Shown here: positions 32,831 through 44,681 of the stretch, piece by piece
Numbering within the stretch: position 1 is the stretch's first letter
How the letters are laid out: the number at the start of each line of letters is the position of its first letter
NCBI GenBank assembly: GCA_030435675.1
Contig: JAUCMV010000006.1
Span: 310,001-374,000 of the forward strand
Direction: 5' to 3'
Length of the DNA: 64,000 nucleotides
DNA from: Steinernema hermaphroditum
Lineage: Eukaryota > Nematoda > Chromadorea > Rhabditida > Steinernematidae
The notes under the pieces: model-generated
The model's database searches: none
What the model saw: the letters and a program-made list of their open reading frames with translations, nothing else
What the model was told of the DNA's origin: nothing
Program-made: the position numbers and the translations under genes

Positions 32831-34396
32831 GTTGTCTGCGAAAAAAATGCTGCATCAGGGAGAAAAACAAGTTCGTTCTTACGCGCGTTCTCACGGGTTC
32901 AATGTCTCGGAAAGAAAACAAATTTTGTGTGAAAATATGTTAATGTGATACTCATGGAACCTCAACGAAGGTTATGAAAACATGTGAAGAACAGTTTTCA
33001 GATTGTGGAAGTGTGCTGGATATGTTTAAGGTCATGTTTAATGTTGAATTCTCACAAAAGATCTGTAGTTTCTTTTATCCAAGTTGTTTTTTTCATCTGC
33101 ACAAGAAATACACGCCATTTCATCTTGTTCTGTGCTAAAGCAACTTTTTCAACGACATTCCAAGAGACCATGTTTCTCGCATGTTGGCGCATGTTTCTCG
33201 TTTTACAACTTCTCTTCCCGCTTACCAATGACGTTCGGGTGTCACGCACCTCCAGTGTCATCATCGTTTAGAATTCAAAGTCGCTTTTCCTCGTGAGAAC
33301 CAGCTTTTCATCTTTGCCCACGCTCTCGTCGCCGCGTGCCTGAAGGTGCGATTGCGCACGGCGTCCCTCTGGTTGCTGATGTTCCTGTTCTTCTTCGATC
33401 GTGTGATTTCCCTATATTTTATATTTTATTGTAATCATCGGAGGAATCAGTTAATCAAATATTTCCCCACTTTGACTTAGAACACGATGGGCACAAACAG
33501 CGCCAACATGTTGCTGCCCAAATACGCAAATCAACAAGCGCTCCTATTTATCATACGTTCGTCCACTTTATATGATTGGTTCGTTAATCCGCTTGTTACG
33601 TGTGCATAATCGATAGATGCCAGCCGGCTTTACACCTTAGCCACTTCGAGAATTTTCCGCGTATTTGGTAAAAACAATTAAGACACTAGCATTAGCGCCA
33701 GACCTAAGCTTTCTAGATACATCAAATTATATATTGTGAAGATTTTTAAAGATGGTGGGCAGCTACAGCTATTGCGTAATCTATGACTGTTTCCTAAGGA
33801 GATGGGACTAATTTCGATCTTTTCTGCTTTGCGTTGTTTTTGTGGATATTTATCGGTTACTTTCAGGATATGTAAAAATGGCGCGAAAAAACACAACCAT
33901 TGGCAATGGGCGTGTTCCGCTGTTGTGTGTAAGCTAGACCAGTCTAGACCAGCAACACCCGCTATCAGCTAAAGTAATATAACAAAAACAAGAGATCCGG
34001 TGAATTCCATATGTTCGTCCCCAAAGGATATATGAACCCTTCCAGAATATCTAATGTCTCTAAGTTCTTAAACTGGGCACAACAAAAGGAACAGAATTAA
34101 GCAGTTATGATGTTTAGTAGTATTCAGAGTCAAGATTTGCGACTTCTAAGTCATTCTCCAGATCTGAATTTGAATCTAACTTTAGCCAATAGTTACGTTA
34201 ATCTTTCGCAGTTTTACGTCGTTGTCCTATTTGCGTCTGTGGTTCGACATTTACGCGTATCTCGACGAAGTGGAAAGCCGATAATACTCTTATCCATTCC
34301 AGATTTCCCGTAAACTACAATTTGGTCTCACATGGCAACGCCCTCCACTCACGTTCCTCACTAAATTGCTGTGATCGTGCCTCCTTGCTCTCAGCC
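32831..34396. other. Intergenic region with no gene recognised
   Basis: Several short frames on both strands, none with a domain or convincing splice signals. The first 20 bases (ttgtctgcgaaaaaaatgct) duplicate a stretch just inside the right end of the adjacent fold-back element. Confidence 0.5.
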
Positions 34397-35350
34397 ATGC
34401 AGAATAGTGTATCTGTCGGAAATCTCATGAGCCTCTTGGCAAAAGAAAATTACACGGAACAGGAACAAATGGAGCTAAAGTCTCTATATGGCTCTTATGC
34501 TTACGAGAACCGCACCGATCGTCTGTACTACAGTATCTATATTGGCTTGAATCTGGAGCAGTGTTGCATCGACTATACGATCTCATTGGGACCCATGGCT
34601 GCTATTGTGGAAAAGCCGGTGCCTATTGACTATCTGACCGCTATCAAGAAGGTGTGCTGTGCTGAGATACGCATTGAGGTCAATTCAAGACGTATGACTC
34701 CGTTGACGCCGGAGGACGCTGACAAGATGGCTATGCTCTTGGCCAATAATCCGGAGAGTCTGAAGAACTTCATGTTGTTCGACACATTGCCCATGTGCTC
34801 GTACCTTACGAACATGATCCGTTCGATTCGTTCCATGGAGAAGATCTGCCTTCATGTGAAGACATTGGTTCCGGAAAGTATCGACTGGGAGGCGTTCTTT
34901 TGCCACCACTGGCGCCAAAACATGGCCGAAGCGAACCTTATCCTTGAGGATGTGGTAAATCCAGAAGACATCCACAACAGCCTCGGGGAGCTGATGACTG
35001 GCGAGAAGTTCAAGGGCGTTACAGTGAAGTTTGGCGAGACAGAAACTGCCAGGAAGGTCAGAGATGACTTTTTTCTCAACATCCTGTGCTACTGGCACTC
35101 TTCGGAGTTCGTCGATTACATGAACAAGAGTCACTTCGCCGAGCTCTGGGTCTCTCCGTCCATGTTCGAGGACCTCAACAACAGATTTCTGCAGCCGGGT
35201 GACCGAAACAAGCCTTATCTCGTTCATCCGAAGGGTATGACGCATTTCCTTTACATCAGGCCGTGTCACGCCAGTGTTTGTGACTATGCGTTCCGCATCC
35301 TGTTCGACGACGAAGATCACCTCTATATCAAAAGTGTGCTAACCGGTTAA
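34397..35350 (+). CDS. Intronless orphan protein, tandem paralogue 1
   Basis: Uninterrupted frame of 317 residues from the first ATG at 34397. The frame is open upstream but has no earlier ATG. No signal peptide, membrane span or known domain was recognised. It shares with the gene at 36000-36878 the pattern YYS(I/V)(Y/F)I, C..YTI.(L/I)GP.AAI, CCAEIRI followed by (R/D)MTPLT, a central Phe-Phe/Leu-Phe helix region, and a C-terminal H(A/F)..CDY.FRI(L/V)F. Strong codon-level conservation of these blocks says both are under selection. Lack of introns in a gene-rich intron-bearing neighbourhood suggests retroposition of the ancestor. An AATAAA-like signal lies near 35446. Function unknown. Confidence 0.75.
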   Translation: MQNSVSVGNLMSLLAKENYTEQEQMELKSLYGSYAYENRTDRLYYSIYIGLNLEQCCIDYTISLGPMAAIVEKPVPIDYLTAIKKVCCAEIRIEVNSRRMTPLTPEDADKMAMLLANNPESLKNFMLFDTLPMCSYLTNMIRSIRSMEKICLHVKTLVPESIDWEAFFCHHWRQNMAEANLILEDVVNPEDIHNSLGELMTGEKFKGVTVKFGETETARKVRDDFFLNILCYWHSSEFVDYMNKSHFAELWVSPSMFEDLNNRFLQPGDRNKPYLVHPKGMTHFLYIRPCHASVCDYAFRILFDDEDHLYIKSVLTG

Positions 35351-35999
35351 TATGTAAGCAATCTAGATTGAATATATCCATATGTCTATTCATATATGTC
35401 TATCTCTCGAAGTTTGTAATCTGTCTTTATGGAGTGATGCAATACAAAATAAAAAATGAGACCATCAGGCGTTATATATTATATCTCGTATGGCACACAT
35501 TACTCTAGATTTGGTAAAATTAGCATGTAAATATAGACAATAAATAAAATAGGATGCCACTGGAAATCGATCAAGAATCCTGATTTCACACACTTCGTAA
35601 GCCGGTCACCTTCGGCATCTTTGATTCCATCTACCGTATTCATCTATGCGCAAGAACCGTAGTCACAGCTTCTCCTTCTTTGATACAAGGAATGACGACG
35701 GAGTCAAAAATAGCTCCTATCAGTGTACGCCGGCTTGGAATCGGTGAAGAGGGCCTATGGTTAAGACATATTTTGTTGTGCGCGAATTTTTCATATATAT
35801 AAAAAATCAATAAACTAGTGACAAGCGACTGCATATGGCTCTACGATTAGCGACCTACTGGCGATGAACTTCATACAAGGGCCATACCATCGATCTCCCA
35901 CCTCTTCATCGATCAGATCAATCGAATGTGTCAAAATCACAGTTTCACGAAGTGCACTTCTTCATTGACATCTTCCGATCCTACTTCGCCTACACAACA

Positions 36000-36878
36000 A
36001 TGGAGCCAATCCGCTTCGAATTCAACAAGGAACGTGCTACTTTCGAAGAACCTGTTTCTCGGCCTGTTTCCCCCGCCTTTATCTACTATAGTGTCTTCAT
36101 ATCCGTCGATCCAAAGAAGCGATGTCCCCAGTATACCATCGTTATTGGTCCACAAGCCGCTATCCTGCCAGTCACAATCAATGTCGATCAACTACTTACG
36201 CATGCAGAAAATGTGGAAAAGCGTCTATGTTGTGCGGAGATTCGAATTGACCATCACGGCAAAGATATGACCCCATTGACCACCCTGCAGGCCCATAAAC
36301 TGCATCACCTCATAAAGCAAAACCCCGAGCCTGTTGCCTTCTTGAACCAGGTACAACTCCTTCCCGACAATCGTGAGCTTCACCATCTTCTCAGCTCTAT
36401 CAGGTTTGTGTGCAAAGTCAACATGAAATTCATCATACGATCCGATATATGGGAGGACCTTTTTAATGAGCTTATCAAAAAAGGAGGTGTACAGGAATTG
36501 ACGATTTTCGTTCATCAAATGACTGATGCAAAGCTTTTTACGGCGAATATCGTGAGCCTTATGAAAGAAACTAAATTTCGAAGTATCTCGGTCAAAATTA
36601 TTCCCGAAGAGCGCCAAAATATTGTCCTTCAATGGGATATCCTTAACCACATCCTTGATTCTTGGAGAGATGATATCTTCCCGATTCGCGTAAAACGGAG
36701 TAATGTAGCTGAACTTTACTATGCAGGGAAGTTCAAGGATCATCTAGAACAACAGTTTGGAGCTCTGCTGGATGGTAACGAGTACACTGTTTATCACGAT
36801 AAGAATCCGAACTATACGCTGAAGTTGATTAAGGTTCGAGGACACTTTTGTGATTACATGTTTCGTATTGTCTTCTAA
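36000..36878 (+). CDS. Intronless orphan protein, tandem paralogue 2
   Basis: Single frame of 292 residues from ATG 36000 (MEPIRFEFNKERATFEEP). It aligns along its whole length with the 34397-35350 product. Shared blocks include CPQYTIVIGPQAAIL, KRLCCAEIRIDHHGKDMTPL, HLIKQNPE and HFCDYMFRIVF. The two are well diverged, so the duplication is not recent. A frame open for 24 codons upstream has an earlier ATG at 35928 (MSKSQFHEVHFF), which is an alternative start. AATAAA lies at about 36937. No known family was recognised. An LRR or F-box-associated fold is a guess I do not support. Confidence 0.75.
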   Translation: MEPIRFEFNKERATFEEPVSRPVSPAFIYYSVFISVDPKKRCPQYTIVIGPQAAILPVTINVDQLLTHAENVEKRLCCAEIRIDHHGKDMTPLTTLQAHKLHHLIKQNPEPVAFLNQVQLLPDNRELHHLLSSIRFVCKVNMKFIIRSDIWEDLFNELIKKGGVQELTIFVHQMTDAKLFTANIVSLMKETKFRSISVKIIPEERQNIVLQWDILNHILDSWRDDIFPIRVKRSNVAELYYAGKFKDHLEQQFGALLDGNEYTVYHDKNPNYTLKLIKVRGHFCDYMFRIVF

Positions 36879-37517
36879 TTTACATGCTTCGCATTGTATT
36901 CTTCTAATTTGTCATGTTCATTAAGCGAGATGTGCCAATAAAGCAAAAACAACGCTAATTTTACTTATGTTTAGTCATAAATGGATTGATTTGACTGGCG
37001 ACGGTGTTAAGTAGCAAACATTGAGATATGGATTGCGTGTTTCAGCTTGCAGTAGCTTCCCAGTGTTCAAAGATTATGACGTCATTGACCGTAGTCGTTC
37101 CTTCCGTATGTCAAACGCCTCACCCATTTACTGTTTGACAATTATTCGATGTTTAGCCAATCATTGACGCATCGGTCATATGCCGTTCAGTCGCAAATAA
37201 TCAGCTTTTGATTAACACTGTTATGTTTGCACCCTTTATATGTCTTATCTAGACACCGTAGCTTTGAATCCAGCAATTCATTTCTTTTTCTCATAAGGGA
37301 AACGATCAACCGGGGTACACCAAAAACAAAAGAGTGAACCAATAACGACTCTTGCGACAGTTACGGTGCAAACGAGACTGGAACGAAAATAATAGCTAAC
37401 AAAGAGTCAGCAGAGAGAACAAGCAAGACATGAAGTGTTAAGACATAAAGCATTAGTTACAGGTAAGAAGTGAGATCGCTCTTCACATTCGCCCATCCAC
37501 ATCGTAAAGTTTTACGC
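36879..37517. other. Intergenic, 3' regions of two genes
   Basis: No coding signal seen. It contains the 3' end of the orphan paralogue and, on the opposite strand, the 3' UTR of the CCHC gene. Confidence 0.5.
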
Positions 37518-38104
37518 TTAGTTCTGCGCCTCTGGACACTCGCTGCGGATGTGGCCGGTCTTCTGGCAGCCGTAGCAACGACGGTTGTTTTCGGTTGGCT
37601 CGGTGCACTCACGAGAAATGTGACCGTACTTTCCGCAGTTGAAGCACTTCTGGCCATTCTGCGTGTTGGGGCACTCACGGGCGAAATGTCCAGTCTCCTC
37701 GCAACGGTAACACACTGATTTACCGCGACGGTCGCCTCCGTGACCGCCTTCCGGACAGTCACGTGAGATGTGGCCAGGCTGACCGCACTTGTAGCAAGCT
37801 GAAAGTGAAGAGGAATTAACTACCGAACGACTCGGAATTATAAATGGGAAAGCTGCTTTGACTTTCAGTTTTGATAACCTCATAGGTCGCTAGGCACTCA
37901 TTTCCCAAAGACCAGATGCCGGTCAGTAAAGTTCCTATGTTCGAATAGACACTTTTCACATTGCGGTAGATAGCAATTCTTTGAGTTGTAATACCGAAAA
38001 TCGAACTTACTACGTCCTGCGCTGCCTCCGCTTGGTGCGTTCGGACACTCACGAGCAAAATGGCCCGCCTCATGGCACTTATAACATTCACCTCCACCAC
38101 TCAT
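37518..38104 (-). CDS. CCHC zinc-knuckle nucleic-acid-binding protein, CNBP-like
   Basis: Two exons, 38011-38104 and 37518-37798, give 375 nt (124 residues). Five CCHC knuckles are seen in order: CYKCHEAGHFAREC, CYKCGQPGHISRDC, CYRCEETGHFAREC, CFNCGKYGHISREC and CYGCQKTGHIRSEC. Linkers include a Gly/Arg-rich GGHGGDRRGKS. This is the build of CNBP/ZNF9 and its worm homologues, which bind single-stranded G-rich DNA and RNA and influence translation. Vertebrate CNBP has seven knuckles, so this is a shorter form. The intron falls between knuckles 1 and 2. Start at the first ATG (MSGGGECYKC). Confidence 0.9.
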
Positions 38105-38798
38105 CGTAAACTATGCCGTTCTGAAGACAATCTACAGATCAAAAAATCAGAAGACGACATCATCCGAACACGACGACACATGCAGAAAGTGACCTTGTGG
38201 CGGCAAAACTGGACATGGAGGCAGCCGGTATAGAACTAATCGACGCTGAATTATGTATACCGTAGTCCATCGGCACTCGCGCGATCTACACATTATTGCT
38301 AGAGAGGCGGTCACGAAGCGCGCCGGGAGCCAAAGGGTGGCTTGAACGCACTGGTCGAATTCGTTTAGAAATGCCGAACGCGATCGCCCTGTCACAGGGG
38401 TCGTTTGGATGAGAGCCAATTTTTGGAAATTTGGGCGTGTGGTGTGGGTTTCCAGGGTTTTCTCGAGCCAGCTGGGTTCGATTTCGTTTCCAGGGCTGCC
38501 GAGCTCATGTGATGCACCCGGGTCCTCTGATTCTCTTTCGTATATTATTGGGAATGCTTTTTAAATTACGAAGATGTGATGCCGTGTCTGTTTGTGCTTT
38601 CGAGACGTCCTGTTGATTCGCGAATTTAAAGGATGATAATGGTGGTGTGATGCAAATGTGAAGTAAGGAAGTGTGATCGGAAGATGTCGACCTCGAGTCG
38701 CTTTTGCTAAAAGTATTCTGTAAGGGCCGCAGATATTAGACACATTAATGAATGTGAAAGATTGTTAAATTGTGGCATGTAAACAACCCTCCACTAAA

Positions 38799-38972
38799 AT
38801 GCTGCTTTCTACGTTGCTATTCATATTAAGTCTTTACGTAGATGTGGGACTGTTTTCTGACCCTTCAAACAGCCTAAACATGCCCCGGAATCCAAATAGC
38901 ACCGTTTATGATTGCGAAAGTTTGTGTCAATATTTCCGTTCTGCTGGAATGAAAATCACATGTTTTGTGTAG
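38799..38972 (+). CDS. Candidate short secreted peptide
   Basis: 57-residue frame starting MLLSTLLFILSLYVDVGLF, a good signal peptide, then a short tail with one N-glycosylation sequon (NSTV) and three cysteines (DCESLCQYF and ITCFV). There is no splice evidence, homologue or close polyadenylation signal. It could be an effector-like peptide or chance. Confidence 0.3.
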   Translation: MLLSTLLFILSLYVDVGLFSDPSNSLNMPRNPNSTVYDCESLCQYFRSAGMKITCFV

Positions 38973-40729
38973 AGTTCGAAGTACAGTGCATAAAATCAGA
39001 GGAATCGTTTACTTTATTTTCGATTCCACGTAGATGAGAGTAGTTGTATAATAGAAGAACGCTGATCAATCCTTCATTTGACATAACGTGTGCCAAGAAT
39101 CTTTACTACATGTTTTGTTTCGCTTACATTTCGACGAAAACTTTGAGCAAACTTTGGGCATTTTTTATTTGCACATGTTTGAGTTATTTCAAAAGATACA
39201 GGGTCCCGAAATTCCGCTTATTCAAACGCAGATAATGTCGAGTTCTGTAGCAGTGTTATTGCGCAAATGCAGATTATACCAATCGGAAAATATGAATCGT
39301 AGGGCCCGGTTTTGGAGAGCATGGCTTCGACAGGAAACAAGATAACACTGTACTATCATGTAGCGCACAATCTACTAGTGGGAATGTAAACTAACTAACT
39401 ATTCTATTCATCTAATTCAACCACGAAATCTTTTTCCAAGATGAAAGTTGTTGTTGTTGTGATGTTGTGGATCATGTGGAACATAGATCGTCTTTCTGAT
39501 TTTGATCTCGCTAGTGCCGTGCGTCAGTTAATTACAGTAGTAGTTTGTTGACGCCGCCCGTCCATGACCTAGAAAACAAATTCTACGCAATCAAAATTGT
39601 CGTGGGTAGTAGGAGGTAGCTCACAATCGGATGCGATTTATTTGTGCTCACGTTGAAGGGTTCATTAGTTCATAATGTGCAGCATTTAATATATGTATTA
39701 TAACGCGAATCTTCGTAATCGTTGCATACAATCAGCACCTTTTTTCATGCTGCGACAATCTGATGATTGTGAAATGACACTCCAACCATTTTGCCATTTT
39801 GCCATTTTGCCCCCCACACTCTTCACGAATGAGACTGCTGGCCCGGCTTTAAATCCCTAATATGCATGGCCAGCTGCTCCTCCTCCAACCATTCATCGAT
39901 CAGAAAATTAGATAACGAAAGTCGCCACACTTAGAGATGTTTCCTTTCACTGCATCCGTTCTCCTTTGAATATGTTCTTATCGAAACGAAATCGATTTTT
40001 TTTATATCTGCGTGACCTTCTGGTATCAGAAGATGTGAACGTGACGACCGCTTTACATTACTCCCTATCTTTATGAGCACCATATACAATCCTATTAACA
40101 TACGGATATTGTTGACACAACGAAACTCAGTGCGCGTATTCGACAAAATGTTCAAGAAAACTAGGTTGAGGAATCGGTCACTTTAAATTGTAAACACGCC
40201 AGCTCCAGCCGTCATCGAATCATTCTTGTAATACTCAATCGATAACCACCATTTTACACTTGACTCGAAACTCCCTCCAGCTCATTCAGTTTAAGTAGCT
40301 TCAAGTGGACGGCAATTCTTCGCCGACCGACCGCACCGTTTAGAAGGGGTGTTCATATTTATTCAATAGCACGTCATGAAGAAGCTGGAGTGCTCTTTGA
40401 AATTCCGCGTGAAATGACGGTGCCCGGCACCGCCCGCCAACCTTGGGCAAACACCGCTCTCGGCGTGTACAGTCCTATACAGCAATGGCGGGCGGTCCTC
40501 CGAAAGCCGAACGTCCGAACTATCCGTCCAGCGTCCAGATCACATGTCCGCACTAGGGAAGCCTCGTGCTCCTCGGGTGCCATGGGTGCGAGTGAGTGAC
40601 CTTTCGCAAAGACGCTCTCCTCCATCGCCACCACCACCGCCACCGCGTTCGATCTTTTTTCGAGCACTCTGCTGCGCGTCTGTGACCTGCAGTTCGTCAC
40701 AATTTTCCCAATTTTTCGCACTTACAGGA
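38973..40729. other. Intergenic region upstream of atf-6
   Basis: No gene recognised. It contains a small tandem repeat (cattttgc, about 39783-39812) and, from about 40380, a more GC-rich stretch that is probably the atf-6 promoter and 5' leader. An acceptor (cgcacttacag) ends 2 nt before the atf-6 ATG. Confidence 0.45.
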
Positions 40730-43700
40730 ATGAGCAATTATGACAGCACCGCGTTCAACGATTCGCTCCTTGACGACTTTCTCGTGCAGCCCGGCACGGA
40801 AAATTTCTTCCCCGGTGAGAATACGGACGAATGGCTTAGCCATGTAGAGGTTAGTACGGATTTTGGAGGTTTAAAGTAACGAGGCATTTAGAAATATACG
40901 GATATAAATCGGGAAATCGATGAGCTTATGTATTGTGAAACTGCTAATGATATTCAATTGTCGCCTTTGTCTTCAGATTCTGGTAATCACTCACCCACGG
41001 CGAGCTCCACCTCTGGCTCTGAGGTGAGTTTATCGATTTTTTCCAGAAAGGAAAAAAAAAGAAAATGGTAAAACTTATTGACTCAGCATCGATCTATCAG
41101 GCTGACAGCACTGAATAAGATATGGCTGGGAGGATTGTTTAAAATATAGCTTCCAGCGGTCCCCTATCAACTTTTCCCATTTTTTTGGTCGGAAGGGTAA
41201 TTTATATCACTTGTATTTCAAAAAAGGCAAAATATGGAATATGCCTGAACTCGCTAACATAAGTTCTCATTTTCCTTCCGTGGCTATTGATATTTGTAAT
41301 CATGTGCTCCTGGTTGTTATTCAAGCTGCGCCTGTGCTTTCTGAAATCCCGGCCATTTAAGACAAAATTCAAAATATGGGCTCTTTTCCATGCGTCTCCG
41401 TTACATCCTGATATACCACGCACACACACGTATTTCACTTGGCCAGAAAGACCAAACCAGACACTCAGAGAGCGACCGGAGGGACCGACCGCTCGCCACC
41501 GCGACACGAGTGAGACTGGTAACTGACAACCGGCAAAAAATGAGTGAACAACCTTCATTGTGATCTTGCCAATGTCCTAAATTTGTATATAAACAAATCG
41601 CAATATTTTTTCGATCCACATGTTAATCAAAAGGATATCTAAACACTTCTCGACCAATTTGTTGCGCGTTTGTTTAGGATTAGCCCATCTTGCCTGCTTA
41701 TTCTTCTGTTGTGGGCGGTCAAAGTGTGGACAGCAACGGTGGGGGAGGGTCAGGTGGAAAGTTACACAGATTCTACCGGGTCATCGGTCGGATTGTGGTA
41801 ACAAAGGACCTATTATCAGCTGAAATACAAATACACACAAGAGGAAAAAACCGTCCAAACCATTATGCTGTTTTGGCCGGCCAAAGACTGCTTTGTCTAT
41901 TTACGTTTTCTTTATTATGTTTATTGCTCACTTTCGATTAGAATCATTTGAGCCTGAGCTCCTGAGTCTTATCAAACATAATGATCTTTCTAGAGTCAAA
42001 CTACATTCTTCGACAATGCGTGGTACATGGCTGAAGAACACCATCTACCTCAGTCCTCACAAACCGCTCACAGCAAATTTGCCCTCGTAACGCCACAAGA
42101 GGTTCCAGTGCATCCATCTAATCAGTCGTCTCTCAGCCTATCGGCGAATCCTATGGTAATTTATACCCAAACCAGTTCATTTTCATGTCCTTCAACCCTA
42201 CTTTCGCTTTCTTAATATTCTCCCTTCGACTCGAACCATGTCAAGGTCACGAATCACCCATTTCAGACACCCGTTCAACAGCCACAACAACCCCAAGACG
42301 TGCAAGTACTTTACTTGGTTCCGGTAGATAGTCCGCAAACCCAAGCGAACACAGTGAAGTCCTTGCCTGCCATAAGGCCTAAGACAGAACTAGAAATAAG
42401 TTCTCCGAATGCGCCTACGCCAGCGCCTTTCGTCTACACTACGCCAATCACATTCGCCACACTGCCGACAACTGCATCTGCACCATCGATTGAGATTCCA
42501 ATGAAAAGGCAAGATGCGGTTGACAGTGGCTACGAAGTAGTCTAACTCACTTGTCGATGAAAACTTAAGTGTAATCTTAGGATTTCGCAAAAAAGAAGGA
42601 AGACAGGAAACTCAGGAATAGGGCAGCCGCTCAGTTGTCCAGGCAGAGGAAGAGAGAAGAAGTGGAGAATATGCAGAAGAAACTGAAAGTCATGGAGGAC
42701 GAGAACAGACAACTTGTGGAGACGAATCACAAGTTGCAGAAGAGAATATCCGTTTTGGAAAATGAGGTAGGGTATCGTTTTCATAGCTTTGCGAGAACAC
42801 ACCCATAAGACTGTCTTCGCTACTCTCGGTGAACAAAGAGAGACTGGGAGCTTCGTTTGCCATATCTGAGGCAATATACCGATATGTTCGATACTCATTA
42901 ATTCAAATCAGACTTGAATTTCTCAGAACAGGAACAGTCCATCTTTGCATTTTTCTGAGATCGAAATTAGAAAAAGTATATCATGCAAAACGTTGTCAAC
43001 CATTTTTCATTTCCCTTTGTTTCGGAGTCTTTGTCGGTGATCACGTTTGTTATCAGTAAGTGGATGCCTCTTTATCAGATTCATATAACCGTGGGTTAAA
43101 GACGTCATGGAAGTTGGAAAGTGGAGCCCATGTCTGAAACAGAGAGTACGTTATCACATGTAAAGTACTTTTCAACAAAGAAGCGAGGGAAGTTCTCTTA
43201 CGATGGTCAACGACCGTTTTTACATTCCTGACTGGCAGACACAATGGCGAGAATTTCTTCATTTCATTAATAGCATTAAGTGTTTTTAACTGTATTGAAC
43301 ACCGTGCAAATCGATTTCAATCACTACATTCTTGTAAACTTGCAAATTCATTTCAGAACAACATTCTCAAAGCAAACCTTCAGAATCGAGGGTTTTTTCC
43401 CACTTCGTCCAATGGAGTCACCACGAAAAGAGCTGGAGTGCTTCTTTTTGTCTTCGCCCTAATCGTCACTTTCCATGGCGCTCCTTTCTTCCGTCAAATC
43501 GATTTAGGACCAGACGTAGACCTTCCTGACGACGGAAATGTAGAATACGCTGGTCGTTCTCTGCCTTTACTCAGTGCCTCTGATGTGAGTGACATTCTTT
43601 TCTCTCCTCAACCTCGTATATGCCAATTTTAGAACGGTGATATAGCTGGTGATTCATATCGTAATTCAAGTGTACCTTCTTTGGACGCTTGCAAAAATGG

Positions 43701-44681
43701 CACAAAAGCCATGAATACGACTGAAGCCATAAGGTTGAATGACGACCTTAGCCAATGGGTCAGCCGGCACGAGCTTCTGGATGATTACAAAATCCACCAT
43801 AGCAAGAATCCGCTGAAGAAAATATTCAAGAAGGACGATGAAATTGAGAAGAAGTCATCACTGAGCACAGTTGTGAACAAAACCAATGAAAATAGGTGCA
43901 GATTTATTAAATTTTCTAGTGAAAAATATGGACAATTTTTAGGCAAACTCGAAACGATGCTCGACACCGCGAACGCGCATGGAAACACCTGAACCTTTTA
44001 AGCAGTCATGAAAAGGTTGTTAAGAACTACACCGTAAAGACCAACATAAGGAAGGAGGAAAATATGACCGTGGAACACCGTCCGGAGACCAATGGAACAC
44101 AGGCTCACAACTATGAACTTCAACTTCCGTCTGATACTGAAAGGCAGTACAGACAACTTGTGGCAGCCCTGAAGCAGAGATCTGACACGTTGTATTTAGT
44201 GGCCATGAAGGTAAGGAAACGATTACATAACATAAAATCAAAGGTAGTTCATTCATGGTACTTCTTTTATGGTAAGCCATCGCTCTATCATTGGCAAGCT
44301 ATATCCCCTCAGTGCATCTTATCCTCGATTACACTGTTCCTTATTAGCAATTTCTCCGTATTCATGTCCGAGATAGATCTCTTTTGGAATATAATAAATT
44401 TCGAGTACTTTCCGTTAATATACTCTTTCAGGACTACTTCTTACTCCCACCAACCCAAAGAAACTCAACTTCGCGGCCAAGAATGTCACTCATTCTTCCA
44501 GCACTATCTATGAATGGTGGAGCTCACCAAGGCCAGGTAGCGTTATCCGGCAGTTACTCAGTGAAGCGTCAATGTTCAGATCACAATGATGAGAATCGAA
44601 TGCGAAGTGATGGGTACTGGCCTCTTCGATATTCCTGGCTCCCTCCTTCCACTCTTCTTCAACCAAACAAACCATTCTTGA
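40730..44681 (+). CDS. atf-6: ATF6 orthologue, ER-membrane-anchored bZIP transcription factor
   Basis: ER-stress sensor: on unfolded-protein load it moves to the Golgi and is cut by S1P and S2P to free a bZIP activator. Ten exons: 40730-40849, 40892-41023, 41994-42155, 42267-42536, 42581-42766, 43357-43584, 43633-43895, 43943-44210, 44432-44536, 44580-44681. They total 1836 nt (611 residues), in frame. The order is an acidic Ser-rich N-terminus (SLLDDFLVQPG); a Gln/Pro/Thr-rich activation region; the bZIP (KLRNRAAAQLSRQRKREE then the leucine heptads); a membrane anchor (GVLLFVFALIVTFHGAPFF); a lumenal RxLxxL stretch (GRSLPLLS) that may serve S1P; and the conserved lumenal motifs NTTEAIRLNDDLSQWVSRHE, SDTLYLVAMK, NSTSRPRMSLILPA and TMMRIECEVM. 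The last intron is 43 bp. The C-terminal ECEVM match confirms the final frame. The start follows an acceptor, so trans-splicing is likely. Confidence 0.95.

Noticed and set aside
35928..35999. Upstream ATG as the start of orphan paralogue 2
   Set aside because: The extra 24 residues have no counterpart in paralogue 1. ATG 36000 was preferred, though the earlier start is not excluded.
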